A DNA stretch of 64,000 bases from Brenneria goodwinii. GTDB lineage: Bacteria > Pseudomonadota > Gammaproteobacteria > Enterobacterales > Enterobacteriaceae. The notes under the pieces were generated by a model that was not told where the DNA came from, did no database searches, and was given only the letters and a program-made list of their open reading frames with translations. The stretch lies in contig NZ_CP014137.1 of assembly GCF_002291445.1 (NCBI RefSeq), positions 1,612,001-1,676,000 of the forward strand, in the 5' to 3' direction. Positions 17,850 through 32,800 of this stretch are shown here, piece after piece; position 1 is the first letter of the stretch, and every line of letters starts with the position of its first letter. The translations under genes were made by a program, and so were the position numbers.

Positions 17850-20800
17850 ATGAAACCAATTAAAACAACGCAACGATTAATGGCCTATACGCTGATTAAT
17901 CTTATTGCCTTCCAACCCGTACTGCCTGCGATGGCGGCCGGCATCAATGTTGCTAACGGCAATACCGCGGTGGAGAAAGCCGGCAACGGCGTACCCGTGG
18001 TGAATATCGCGACGCCGAATAGCGCGGGGATTTCCCACAACCAATACCACGACTTCAATGTCGATAAATCAGGGTTGATCCTGAATAACGGCACCGCTCA
18101 GCTTAATCCTACCCAGCTTGGCGGTTTGATCCAGAATAACCCCAATCTGAAAGGTAAGGCGGCGGACGCCATTATCAACGAAGTGGTATCGCCCAATCGC
18201 AGCACGCTCGCTGGCTATCTGGAAGTGGGCGGGAAGCAGGCCAGTGTAATGGTCGCCAACCCTTACGGCATTACCTGTGATGGTTGCGGATTCATCAATA
18301 CGCCGCAGGTCACTTTGACGACCGGTAAACCGCAATTTGACGCGCAGGGCAAACTACAAGGTATTGACGTCAAGCGCGGTGATATTTTGCTGACGGGACA
18401 AGGACTGGATGCCAGTAAAAGCGACTATCTCAGCCTGATTTCCCGCACGGCGCAGATTAATGCGGGGTTAAACGCCAACGACGCGCAGGTGGTGATCGGT
18501 GCGAATCAGATCGATGCCAACGGCAACGTGACGGCGCAAGCGGCGGAGAATGGCGATATCAAAGTGGCGCTGGATACCGGCGCCTTAGGCGGCATGTATA
18601 CCAACCGGATCACGCTGGTATCCAGCGACAAAGGCGTCGGCGTCAACGTCGGTAATCTGAGCGCCCGCAGCGGCGATATCACGCTGTCGGCGAAAGGCAA
18701 ACTCAGCGTTGGGGATGCGGTCGCTCAGGGCAATATCCATGCTAACGGCGAAGCGTTGGCGCTACAAGGTAAGCAGCAGGCCGGTGGCGAACTTACGCTT
18801 GAGGGGAGTTCGGGGATCGCCCTGACGGACGCCACGTTACGTGCAGGGCAATCCGTTACGCTTGCCTCAAAAGGCGAAATGAACGCGACCGATTCCCGGA
18901 TTAACGCAGGTGTCGATACCCAGGGCGCCCTGATCTCCGGCCATCATCTAACGATAAAAAGTGACAATGTCACGATAAATAATACCCAGTTAGCCGCCGA
19001 TAACGTGGCGATAAAGGCTGGCGGCGCGTTATGGCAGGATGCCTTAAGCGGTATTAAAGCCGATAGCGAGCTTGGCATTCAAGGCAAAGACATCACGCTG
19101 TCCGGGATCGCCGAAGCGCAGGCGATTCAGCTTGAGGCAGAAACGTTGACCGCCACCCGCAGCGCTCAGCTCCAGGCTAAAAATAGCGCAACGGTTAGCG
19201 CCACTCAACAAGGCGACTGGCAAGGTAATCTGACCTCTGGTGATGCGTTGACGCTGCAGGGCGGACAAATCGTTCAGGGTGGCACATTGGCCGGGAAGAC
19301 GCTGACTCTGAACGTTGATTCGCTGGATAACCAGGGTGATATCGCATCATTGCAGGGGCTATCGCTGGTTGGAAACCAACTGATTAACAGCGGATCGCTG
19401 TCGGCGGCGCAGCAACTGACGTTGAAAGCGGGCAGCGTTGACAATGTAGGATTACTCAGCGCCCGCGGCGATTTGCAGCTTGAGTTACAAACGCTGCTGA
19501 ATAATCAGGGAAAAATCCTGACCGAAAATCATTTGTTCATGCTGGCCGACAGCGTGGCGAATCAGGGAACCATTCAAGCAGCAACGCTGGCATTACAAAG
19601 TACCTTTTTCACCAACCAGGGCGAGGTCACGGCGAGTCAAAATATCGATCTGAACAATCAGGCGATCGACAACCACGGCACGATTAATGCGCAACAGAGG
19701 GTCAATCTGTCCGGCGGCGCCGCGCTGAATAGCGGCACGCTCAGCGCGGGCGCGTCGCTGGCGGCTACGCTGACCACGGGGCTGAATAACAGCGGCATGT
19801 TGCTGGCTGGGAAAACCTTGGCGGTTGCCGCTGGCGACGTCATCAATGACGGTACGCTGACCGCGCCGGAGTTACAGATTCAAAGCGATTCGCTCGACAA
19901 TCAGGGGATTATTCAGGCCGATAATTCGCTGACGATTAGTGCCGATCGTCAACTGGTGCAACGTGCGGGCGGAAAATTGCTGGCGGGAGAGGCGCTGACG
20001 CTGAGCGCCGCCCAGGCGGAAACCGACGGCGAGTTGCAGGCGAAGCAGTTTTTACTGAACGCCGATCGTTGGCTTAACCAGAGCAAAACCAGCATCGGCG
20101 GTGATGCGCAGGCGACGGCCTACTCTCTTGATAATAGCGGGAGCCTGCTGGCGCAAGGACGCTGGCTGCTGTCGGGCAATGTCATTGTCAATAAGGGGAT
20201 ATTGCAGGGCGAGCGCTTGGATCTGCGTGCCAATAACATTACCAACAGCGGTCAGGCCCAATCACTTCAATCCAGTATGCTGCATGCGCATGATAGCCTG
20301 ATCAATACCGGCGACTGGCTCAGTGGCGACGCCTTGAGCCTAAATGCTCTGGCTATAGATAATTCAGGAAATCTGCGATCGCTGACCACGCAGGCTCAGA
20401 GCAATCGATTCAGCAATCGCGGACAGATCTCTGGTATCCAACATCTGGATTTGCATATTCTTGACCGCCTGGACAATCAGGGAACGTTGGACGGTAATCT
20501 GCTGGCTATCACCGCGGGTAGTCTGAACAACAGCGGGCGGCTCACCGGAGTCGATGCCCTTCAACTCAGTTTGTCCGGTAATCTTGATAACCGTGGGATG
20601 ATCCACGCAGACAGTGACCTGAATGTAGCCGCAGCGGCGGTAAAACAGCAGGGTACGCTGGAAGGGCAATCAATACGATTGGATGCCATCGAACTGGATA
20701 ATCAGGGAACGATATTGGGCGCCGATGCGCTGACATTGTCGATTACCAACACGCTTAACAATCAGGGTGAACTGTTTAGTCAGGGGGAAAGTACCTCCAC

Positions 20801-23800
20801 GGCACGTCAGATTGATAATCAAGGTCAGTGGCAAGCGCAAACCCTAACGCTGAATGCGGACACGATAACCAATGCCGGAAAAATCCTGGGTATCGAGGCG
20901 CTGACGCTAACCGCCAAAGACACGTTGACCAATCAACAGGCCGGTAAATTGCTTTCTCAGGGGATGGCGGTATTAACCGCGACTGATACGGCGAATGCAG
21001 GCGATTGGCTGGCGGCCAGTCTGACGTTGGAGGCAGGAAATCTGACCAATAGCGGCCGGATTCAGGCTGAACAGGCGTTGATGCTGCGCGGCGATAACCT
21101 TTCCAACACGGGGCGTTGGGAAAGCGACATTATCCAACTGTTCGGGAAGACGGTGACCAATCAGGGCACGTTATTGGGTAACCATGTCGGTATGACGGCG
21201 GATAGCCTGATTAATGACGGCAAGATAACCGGCGTGGACGAACTGACCCTGATACTGGATCAGCATCTGTTCAATCGCGGCGACCTGAATGGCGAACGGT
21301 TGTCGGTGGACGCCGCTGGGGTGAACAATCTGGGCGGTCTGTTCGGCGTGGACGATCTGCAACTGAATTTGCGAGGCGATCTGGATAACGCCGGTACGCT
21401 AAGCGGTAAGACGTTGGCGTTGACGGCGGAAAACGTCCGGCAAAGCGGTAACCTTGAAGGATACACGGTACGGTTGAATGCCGGGATGCTCGATAATCAG
21501 GGTAAAATGCTGGGGGTGGATGCGCTGACGCTGGCGCTCCGCTCCAGCCTGCATAATAGCGGTGCGTTGCTGAGTCAGGGTGACAACACCGTCACGGCAC
21601 AAAGCGTCGACAACCTCGGGCAATGGCAAGCAAAAGATATTACGCTCACCGCCGATGAGATTGCCAACGCCGGGCAGATAGCCGGGATTGCGGCGCTACA
21701 GCTGACAGCCAGCCATTCATTGCTAAACCTGCAAAGCGGTAAATTGCTGACGCAGGGCGTCGCCACATTACAGGCGGCGGATACGCTTAATGAAGGAGAG
21801 TGGCAGGCGGGGAATCTGCTGCTTGAGACCCAGCGTTTCACCAACGAAGGCTGGGTGCAGGGCGATCGCTCCCTGAAAATTGCGGTTATCTCGCCTGACA
21901 TTAATCAACAGTCCTCGTTAGCATTGGCGCTATCGCTCGCGGATGATACGCGGGCTCTCAGCACCTCGGCGCCTGCGGGGACGCTGCTGAACAACGGGAC
22001 ATTAATTTCCGCTGGCGACAGCCAACTGACCGCCACACAGATTAACAATCAGGGCGTGTTATCCAGTAACGGCAGTGCGGTGCTGACCGGTGATAATATC
22101 CGCAATGACGGCGATGTGGCGGCCGCAACGTCACTGTCGTTAGTGGGAAATTATCAGGGCGAAGGGCGGTTAAAAACCGACGGCACGCTGGCGCTGCGCG
22201 GCGAGAGTCTGCATAACGCCGGGCAATGGGAAGGCGATTCCCTGCAGCTAGATGGACTGTCATTGAATAATCAGGGATCGCTGCTCGGCAATACCATTAA
22301 TGTCATGGCCAACAATGTGGTCAACCACGGTGAAATGGCCGGAATCGAGACATTGCAGCTAACCCTTGGAGATGGTCTGCAAAACCAGGGCTCGCTCTAC
22401 GGCGCGGCGCTGACGCTTACCGCCACCGATCTTTTCAACCATGGCGATATGAGCGCGGATAATCGCCTGACTCTCGAACTGAACGACACCCTGCAAAATA
22501 CCGGTGATATTTACGGCAATCTTCTGGCAATACATGCAACCCGAGTGGCAAATGACGGAGCGCTGACCGGCGTCGGCGGGCTATCCTTCAATCTTGCAGA
22601 GAACCTGACGAATAATGGTGATATCGCCAGCCGTGCGTTGTCCCTCACCGCTGAAAACCTGACCAATCAGGGCAACATGCTAGGCGTGGATGCGCTGACG
22701 CTGGCGATTAGCGGCAGCGCGCGCAATCAGGGCAAGTGGTTAAGTCAGGGAAACAGCGCGTTGACCGCCGAACAAGTCGAGAATCTCGGCCAATGGCAGG
22801 CGGACTCCCTTGAGATGAGCGCGGGTCAGGTGACAAACAGCGGACAAATTCTGGGGCTTTCCTCGTTGGCGCTAACGACAACAGGCGAGTTGATTAATCA
22901 GCAGGACGGCAAGCTGTTATCGCAAGGAGTGGCGATATTGAACGCGGCCAGTGTGACTAATCACGGTGAATGGCTGGCTGATAATCTGGCGCTGAATGCC
23001 AAAAACCTCACTAATACCGGTCGGATCCAGGGCAACCGAGCGCTGGCGATGACTCTTGATCCAGCAAACGCCGGGAGGTTGCTGAACCAGGGCATATTGG
23101 TTTCCGGCGGTAGTAGCCAACTGGCTGCATCGCAAATCGATAATCAGGGCATCATATCTGGTCATGGCGATACGGTGCTTATCAGTACCGAAACCCGCAA
23201 CGACGGCAACATTCTGGCGGTGCAATCCCTGTCATTGCATGGCAGCTATCAAGGGAATGGATTGTTAAATACGGACGGCACGCTGACGCTGCGCGGCAGT
23301 CATCTGCGTAACGCCGGTTACTGGGAAAGCCGGGCGTTAGCGTTGGTTGGGGATACGGTTGACAACCAGGGAACGATCCTCGGCAATCGTGCCGACATTA
23401 CAGCGAAAACGTTGAGCAATGACGGTGATATCACCGGCGTCAACGAACTGATATTAACGCTCGATGATACCTTGAATAATCAGGGCTCGTTGAATAGCTA
23501 TTTGCTGGGGGTTAGCGCCAATCGGCTGATTAACCAGGGGCAGATGAACGGTGTTGACGGACTGACTGTCTCCCTCAATGACCGGCTGGATAATCAGGGA
23601 TTCTTGTATGGCGCGGCGTTGACGATTGATGCTCACGATCTTATTAACGTGGGAGATATCACGGGGATCGATAGCCTAAAGCTGAATATCGCTCAGACGC
23701 TGAACAATACGGGAACGTTGAACAGTAATCTCCTGACGGCAGACGCGGCGCAAGGGGTGAATGACGGGCAAATAACCGGGGTTAATGGCTTATCGCTTTC

Positions 23801-26800
23801 ATTCAGCGGCGATTTGAATAATCAGGGGGAATTAAACAGCCATTCATTATTGATGCGCGCTGACTCGCTGGCCAACGCCGGGAAAATCAACGCCACTCAC
23901 GACTTGCGACTGTTCCTCAATGGAACACTGGATAATTCGGGCGGGCTGAACAGCCAGCGATTGGCGGTTACGGCGGTATCGGCGCTTAACAGCGGCCAGA
24001 TATTGGGCATCGACGATCTGCAATTGAAGCTGAAAGACGAACTTGATAATAGCGGGTTAATCAGCGGCAATAATATGCTGAACGTTACGGCGAAACGTAT
24101 CAATCAGCGCGATACGCTGGAAGGCCGAACCCTGCATGTGCAGGCGGATGAACTGGATAATCAGGGAAAAATGCTGGGCGTGGATGCGCTGACGCTGGCA
24201 ATCAGCGGGACTGCCCGCAATCAGGGCAAATGGCTGAGTCAGGGCAACGGTTCCGTGACGGCCGAACGGGTGGAAAACCTCGGCCAGTGGCAGGCCGATA
24301 CCATCGATACCGCAGCCAACCAGATAACCAATAGCGGGCTGATATTTGCTCTTTCAGCGCTGAAGCTGTCGGCTAATGGCGATTTGGTCAATCAACAGGA
24401 TGGAAAACTGTTGTCGTTGGGCAACGCCGTATTAAACGCCGCCGATGCGGTAAATGACGGCGACTGGCAGGCGCAGTACCTGAGTCTTGCCGCGGATAAT
24501 TTTACCAATGGCGGACGTGTTCAAGGCGATAAAGGGCTGGCGGTTACGCTTGATCCTTCCGGCTCAAACGGCATTTTTACCAATCAGGGCGTGTTGATTT
24601 CCGGCGGCGACAGCCAGCTTTCCGTCGGGCGGTTGGATAACCGGGGAACACTGTCCAGCAACGGATATTCAGCTATCAGCAGTGCGGCTATTCGCAACGA
24701 CGGCAATGTGGTCGCCACCGATGGACTGTCGTTGAACGGTGAGTATCAAGGCAACGGCTTGCTGTATACGGCGGGAGTATTAGCGCTGCACGGCGATCGC
24801 CTTGGCAATACCGGCCGTTGGGAAAGCCGCATTCTGCAATTAACCGGCCAGTCGTTTGACAATCAGGGAACGATCGTTGGTGAGCGCGGGCTTGAACTGG
24901 ACCTGACCGATGAACTTACCGTCGGCGCCGCGGGGCAGTTACTGACCGGCGGTGAACTGCTGGCGAACGTGGGAAACGTCAGCAATCAGGGATTCTGGCA
25001 GGGGAATCTGCTGTCGTTGACCGCGGACGCATTACGCAATGATGGCACGCTGGTTGGACAAAACAGGTTGCAACTGGCGTTACAAGATAGCTATCAGGGC
25101 AATGACCGTTCTCAACTGCTTAGTGACGGCGATACCACTCTGACGGCAAACCGTGTAATCCAGAGCGGAGAGATAGCGGCCAATAACCTGCAACTGAATA
25201 CCGGTTCGTTGGATAATGCAGGTCGCGTATTGGGCTTGACTCACCTGCAAATAACCAACCAGGAAGAGATAACCAACCGTAAAGACGGTGAAATACTGAC
25301 CAATGGCGACGGGGTGATTAACAGTACCCGGTTCAACAATAGCGGCAGTGTACAAGCGAACGATCTGCGGCTTAGCGCTGAGCGGGTAGAAAATCAAGGG
25401 CGCATTCAGGGCACTTCCGCGCTGCGGTTGCTGAATCTCAACCAGTATATTGGCGATAAAACCAGTCAGTTGTTAAGCGGGGGCGGCGCGACCATTCAGG
25501 CGCAACAGGCCGACAATCTGGGCCTGTGGCAGGCGGATAATCTGAACATAGACGTGGGTTCGCTGATCAATAGCGGCACGCTGGCGGGGTTGAATAGCCT
25601 GTCATTCGCGGGTAAACAGATTAGCAATCAGGGCGATATCTTCTCCCAGGGCGCGCTGTCCTTGAGCGGCGCGATCTTCGATAACGCCGGAACCGTAACC
25701 GGTATTGGCGGTTTTGACCTGCAATTCGCCGATTTTCTGCTGAATCAATCAGCGGGCCGTTTATTGAATGGCGGCGTCGGCGCCGTTAACACCGATAAGT
25801 TCATCAATCAGGGGCTGTGGCAGTCTGACGATTTGCAGCTTATCGCCGGCGAATTGGACAATCAGGGACAGATGCTGGGGGTTAAACAGGCCACGCTGCG
25901 ACTAAGCGGTGACTATCAGGGGGCGGCAGATAGCCAATTGGTCAGCGGCGGTAACGCAACGCTGACGGCGGCGAATATCAATAACCGTGGACAAATTCAG
26001 GCGCTGGAGCTGGATGTAACCGCCAATTCACTAACCAATCAGGGAACGCTGCGCGGCAACCAGAACCTTGATGCGACAGTGAAACATCAACTGAGCAATG
26101 CGCAAAATGCCCGGTTGGTCAGCGACGGCGCGTTGAACGTTCAGGCGAACGCTATTGATAATCAGGGCACGATTAATGCCGCCGACCTTACGCTGCACGG
26201 TAATAACTCGCTGAAGAATAACGGCGTATTGCAGGGAGCGACATCGTTACAACTGGAGACGGTTGGAAAATTAACCAACCAGCAGGCCGGGCAAATATTG
26301 TCGGACGGCACAGCGACGCTGAAAGCGGCGGCACTGGATAATGCCGGCTGGTTACAGGGACGGGAACTGGATGTGCAAACGCAGCAGTTTACCCAACAAG
26401 GCAGCCTGATTGCGCAGGATAAAGTTACGTTGCGCATTCCGCAATGGGTCAATCAAGGGCTGATTCAGGCGCAGCACACGGAAATCATCGCTGACGTGCT
26501 GGAAAATCAGGGCACCTTACTCGGCTTGACGCAGCTAGCGCTGCAAACCCACCGTCTGATCAATCAGCAGGGCGGTAAAATCTACAGCGCGCAGGATTTA
26601 AGCCTCAAAACCGACGAACTGCAACAAAATGGGCAACTGCTGGCGCTAGGTAATCTGACCGCCGATATCAGCGGGCCGCTGACGTTTACGCAGCTATTGG
26701 CTGCCGGGAACCGCTTAACGCTAAACGTCGCGGGCGATCTCGATCAGCGCGGCACGCTTCAGGGGCAATCGGTGGTGCTCGCCAGCGCCGGGAAATTGAC

Positions 26801-29800
26801 TAATCAGGGTAATATTCTGGCCGGTGACGGCGATTCGCGTATTACCGCGCAAACTATTGAACAACGGGAAGCGGGCAGTATTCAGGCAGGGGGGAATTTG
26901 TCTCTGGTGAGTGAAAACGATATTCACAATCGGGGACTGATTGGCGCTACCGGTGATTTATTGATGCAAGCGGGCGCGGCGCTGAATAATACCAGCCTGT
27001 TATATGCCGGTGGCAATATGCGGTTATTCTCCGATGGGCTCCGCAATGTATTCGGTAATATTCTGGCGGGTAATAATCTGTGGATCCAGCGCGATGAACA
27101 GGGTAATGCCAGCACCGCCGTATTAAATAGTTCCGGTACTATCGAAACGCAGTCTGGGGATATCACGATTACTACCGGCACGTTGATTAACCAGCGTGAA
27201 GGGCTGGTGGTAACAGAGACGAAATTGGCGGCTGATTCTGTGCCGGACTGGGCTGGACAGACAACGGCGAATATACCGATAGAGTGGTTTAACACGGGTG
27301 ACTATGGAGTTTACACAGAGATTTTTGAAACAGGCGGCGGTGGTCATGGCGCACCTAAAAGATACACATATTACTTCTATGCACCCTATGAAAAGGCTGA
27401 CATTAAAACTGTAGCTATTACCAGCAAATTGATCGAGGTAAAATCTGAAAATAATGCAGCTAAAATTAGTTCAGGAGATAACATTTCAATATTTGCTGAT
27501 GAGTTAATAAATCAAACCTCATCATTATTAGCAGTCGGTAATATGGAACTCTATGGTAAGAAATTAGATAATCACTCATACCAAACTGGAAGTTTAACTG
27601 AGTATTTCACTTATATTTACCAAGGTAGAATTGGCATAGATGTTTTTAAAAAATCTAGACCTACAACAAGTTATATTAGCAGTACCGCACGAAAAAAAGC
27701 CGATAAATATATCCCCTATGTACTTTCTGGCTCCCCCACTTACGAACAAACCATCGGTGAAAGCTATAACGCCTTAATTCAGGCCGGCGGCACCATCACC
27801 GCCGATTTTAAAGAAGATATCAGCAACACCACGCTGCAACCGGGCAGCGACGGTTTTATCCCCGCCACGGTGACGCCGGTATTGGCCTCCACCTTGACGC
27901 TGTCGCCGTTGCAGAAACAAACCACGCGCCAGTTGGTGGGTAACGATGCATCGCTCAACACTGACACCGTTAATCTGAGCAATAGCGGCGTGGATGCCGC
28001 TACGTTGGGGCACAACGCCAGTGAGGTCAGCTCGACGGCTAAAAATGTGTCTTTAAGTCAGGTGACTGAACCCAGGTTACAGCCTGGCGTGCAGGCGGAA
28101 CAGATTAGCGCCGCAACGATAGCGCTGGAAAACGCAGAACCGCAATCGCTAACGAAAAATGATGCGCTAGTGTTGCTAAAACCGGGGCAGGTTGACGTAG
28201 AGATGCCTGGTCAAACGTCGCCCGGCGCGGCTGAGCCGATCGCGTTAAGCAACACGGGCCAGATTCCGCAGCAGTCGCCGGGTCTGTCGATCGATGGCCC
28301 AACACAGACCAATATCGAGAAACCTCAATCGGTTACGTTAAATACTGAGGATGCCGCCGTTAGTACGGCCATCACACTGGAAAAACCGGGCGCGGTCAAC
28401 GCGCTTATCACGGATGATGCAACTACGCCGATAAACATTGAAGCGTCGGCGCCGTTCAGCCATCTCTCGGCTGCTGAACTGATGGACTCCATCGGTAACG
28501 GTTTACAAGCATTAAGCAGTAGTCCACTGGCGGATTATCCGCTGCCCGCGGGCAACAATGGGCTACTGGTTGTCGATCCGAACAGCGATAGCCGTTATCT
28601 GATCCACACCAACCCTAAACTGGAACAGTTGGGGCAGGTGGATAACAGCCTGTTCAATGACTTGCAGAGCATGCTGGGTCAACAGCCATTAACGACGGCG
28701 CAGGTGGAAACTCGTTCACAATGGACGCAAGCGGACAACGTTCTGGGATCGTCCTATCTGCTGGATAAACTGAATCTGGATGCCGACCATGATTACCGTT
28801 TTCTGGGCGATGCCGAATTCGACACTCGCTATATCAGCAATGCCGTGTTGAGTCAGAGCGGGAAACGCTATCTTGACGGTACGGGTTCCGACCTGTCGCA
28901 AATGCAAAAGTTGATGGATAACGCGGCGGCGGCGCAAAAAGGATTGGATCTGCAATTGGGCGTCAGCCTGACGCCGGATCAGGTCGCCAACCTCAGTGAG
29001 AGCATTGTTTGGTGGGAAAATATTGAGGTCAACGGCCAAAGCGTACTGGCGCCGAAATTGTATCTGGCGCAGGCCGACAAAAATAACGTGCAGGGCAGCG
29101 CCATCGTCGCCAATCAGGTTAATCTGAGCGCGGGGGGCAGCGTCACCAATAGCGGTACGATTAGCGCGGTTGAATTACTGGCTATCGCCAGCGGCGACAA
29201 GATTGATAATCAGGAAGGCGGGCTGCTTAAATCGGATGGTAGTCTGAATCTGGTCGCGTTAAATAATATCACCAATAGCAGCAGCCGAATCGAAGGCGAC
29301 ACGCTGCAACTTGCCAGCATTAACGGCGATATCATCAATAAAACCGAATCGCGCCAATGGCAAACATCCGCGTCTGCTTCCCCGAGTAGTGGAACGGGTT
29401 CCCTCACTTTCACCGAATTGGGTAAAACCGCGGCAATCAGCGCAACCAATAGCCTGACGATGGCGGCAGGCCATGATATCCGTAACGTAGCCGCAACGCT
29501 GAGCGCTGGTGAGGATATGGCACTGAATGCCGCTAACAATGTGTCAATTGAAGCACTGACGCTGACCAATAATCGACTGGATCAAAGCTGGAACCGCAGT
29601 CAATCATCACTGAGTACGGCGGTCCAGGGAAGTCAGTTGTCTGCGGAAGGTACGTTGCAAGCCAATGCGGGCAACAATATTCAGATAGATGCCAGCATGA
29701 TTTCCGGCGGCGCAGGGTTATCGCTGACGGCCGCGAACGATATCCAACTCACCGCACAGCAAACTCTTGAGGAAACGCTGAATCGCAACGGCGGCGGCGC

Positions 29801-32800
29801 GGCTCAGCGCCGTACTCAGGCGATCGAGTCGACGCAATTGCTGAGCGGCGGCGATCTTGACCTGCTGGCGGGGCGCGATGTGCTATCAGAAGCGGCCAGT
29901 CTGAATGCCAAAGGCGATGCAACATTAGCGGCCGGTCGCGATCTCAATCTGCTATCGGAGGAAGAGGAAAGTTACAGCGGCAACTGGTGGAAGCGCCACG
30001 CTGATTGGCAGCAAAACATCACCCAACAAGGTACCGAGCTGACCGCCGGAGAAGGATTAATCCTGCAAGCCGGAAGAGACATCAACCTCCAAGCCGCGCA
30101 AGGAATTGCCGGCGGCGCGTTGACGGCGCAGGCCGGTAACGACATCAATCTGCTGTCTGCGACGGAAACACAGCACACCTTCTTTGAAGAAACCAAAGTC
30201 AAGAAGAAAACCTTCTCGAAAACGGTGACGCATACCGTTCGTGATCATTTCAGTACCGAGGAAAAAGGGAGTCTGCTGTCGGGCGACAGCGTGGTGTTAC
30301 AGGCCGACAATGACATCAATGTGAAAGGTTCCGCCATCACTGGCGACTCGATTGTCGCGCTTAAAGCAGGTAATGATGTCGACATCACAGCCAGTATCGA
30401 AGAGCAACGTGATTATGAAAAACAAACCAAAAAAAAATCGGGTCTAATGAGCGGTGGAGGTATTGGCTTCACTATCGGCAAACAATCCAGCAGCGCGGAA
30501 TATAATGGCGCAGAAACCCGTCAGAGTGAGGCTCGTAGCCTGATGGGGGCAGCGGATGGCAATGTGGTTATCCAGGCTGGCAAAGACGTATCTGTTACCG
30601 GCAGTGACATTATCGCCGCACGCAATACCCAGACCGATGATAACAGCCGTGGGAACATTGATATTCTTGCCGAAAATATTGCTATTACCTCCGGGCAGGA
30701 TACCCGCGATATCACCACCCGGTTTGAAACTAAAAGTAGTGGTATTAGCCTTTCCCTGAAAGGCACACCATATGACAGCTATCAGAATTTGCGGGATATC
30801 GCCCAAACGGACGGGGCAACATCGCGTGTCCGGCTGTTTATTGGTGAAACGGCAGCGATGATCTTCGATGCGCCACAAATTGCGGTGTCGGTGGGTAGCA
30901 CGTCTAGTAAAACCGAGCAGCACACGCAGGGGATTTATCAAATCGGTAGTTCCTTAACGGCAGCGGGCAACATTCAGCTACAGGCCATTGGGGATAGTCA
31001 GCAGGATGGTGCTGGTAAAGTCCGCTCTGGCGATATCCTGGTGTCAGGCAGCGCGGTTCATGCTGGTGAGAACGTTCTGCTTAATGCGACGCGGGGTATC
31101 ACCCTGCAAAGTGCCAGCGATACCGAGCGCAGCGATCGGAAAACCACCAGCAGTGGCTGGTCCTTGAGCAATGCCATCCCCGGTATTGGGTCAGCCATTC
31201 GTCATATCAGCGGCGGGCCGAATAATGGGGTTGGCATGATCCCGTTCGCCAGTGAGAACGCACGGGAAACGCAGCAGAGCGACACACTGGCTCAGACGGC
31301 CAGTACGGTCAGCGGTCAAACGGTCACGCTGAACAGCCATAACGGGGATATTCATATTGCGGGTGCGGCGGTGACTGGCGTGGAGGATGTCTTCCTGCAA
31401 GCTCAAAATGGCAATGTGGTGATTCAACCCGGACAAAACAGCGCTAGCAGCGAGACAACGGGGAGCAGGAAGACCATCGGAGATCTGGGCGGTGACGGTT
31501 ACAGCGGCACGGTAGGCTGGCAGTCGAGTCTTTATCATTCAGTGGATGAAGTTAACCAGCAAAGCACACTGCGCAGTCACATACAGAGTGGTGAGGGCGA
31601 TATCGGGGTTGTGGCAAAAGAGGATATTGTAATTGCAGGTGCAGATCTACAGGCAGGTAAATCCCTGCTGCTGAGCGGACGTGATATCACGCTGAATCCA
31701 GCCATCGACACTGAATATCGGTTACGCGAGCAGCAAAGCAGTCAGTATGGTGTGACTACGGCGTTGTCCGGCTATGCAGTGAGTGCCGTACAAGCGCTGG
31801 AACGGCTGTCACAATCGGTAGAGGATAAGCGGGATCCGCGTTTGAGTGCGATTTATGCGGCGCAAGCCGCGCTCAATCTGGCGACGCAGACCACCGTGAC
31901 GGATATGAATAGTGCCGCCGTTAAGGTGACCATAAGCGCGGGTGGCGGCTCAAGTCAGAGCAGTCAGCAGAAAGAATCGGTGACGCGTGAAGGCAGTACC
32001 TTGTATGCCGGAGAAGACATTCAGTTGGCAGCGGAGCGGGTTATTACCGCGATAGGCACGGATATCCGTGGCCGTAACATCAAGTTGGCGGCGGGAAATA
32101 ACATGAATCTGGCTTCTGCGCAAAATGAAGAGTCTGTAACCGAAAGCAGTAGCGGTAGTCGGGCCGGGGTCGGGGTGGGATTCGGACTGGGGGGACAACA
32201 AAACGGTTTTACGGTGGAACTCTCCGCCAGCAACCAACAAGAAAAGAAAAAGGGGAATGGTCAGACCCATCAGTTAACTCAGGTTAATGCGACCGATACC
32301 GTGAAACTGGTCAGCGGTGCAGATACGGTGCTGAGTGGCGCGATCGTTACCGGTCAACGCGCAGAGGCCGACATTGGTGGTGATTTGCTTATCCGCAGTT
32401 CACAGAATATGTCGACCTACGACAGTAAGAACACCAGCGCGGGGTTGAATGTCAGTATTTGCGTCCCGCCGATTTGCGGTGGTCAAACTGTGACTGGAAA
32501 CGCCAATCTCAGCCAACAGATATTGAATAACCGTTATGCATCGGTACTGATGCAGAGCGGTATCCGGGCGGGGACCGATGGATTTGATATCCAGGTGGGC
32601 CACCATATTCAGTTAGACGGGGCGGTACTGGCTTCTGAGGCGGAGGAAGAGAAAAATCGTCTCAGTACCGGAACGCTGGGATGGCGGGATATAGCCAATA
32701 TATCTGATTACAAGGGAACGGGATTCAGCGTAGGCGTCTCCACGGATAGCATGCCGGTGGCAGGGTTGGAAATGGTGCAGGATAAACAGACCGGCATCAC

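Noticed and set aside
20689..24900. Regularly spaced repeats that might suggest a CRISPR or minisatellite array
   Set aside because: They stay in one long reading frame with beta-helix protein periodicity and have no constant spacer length.
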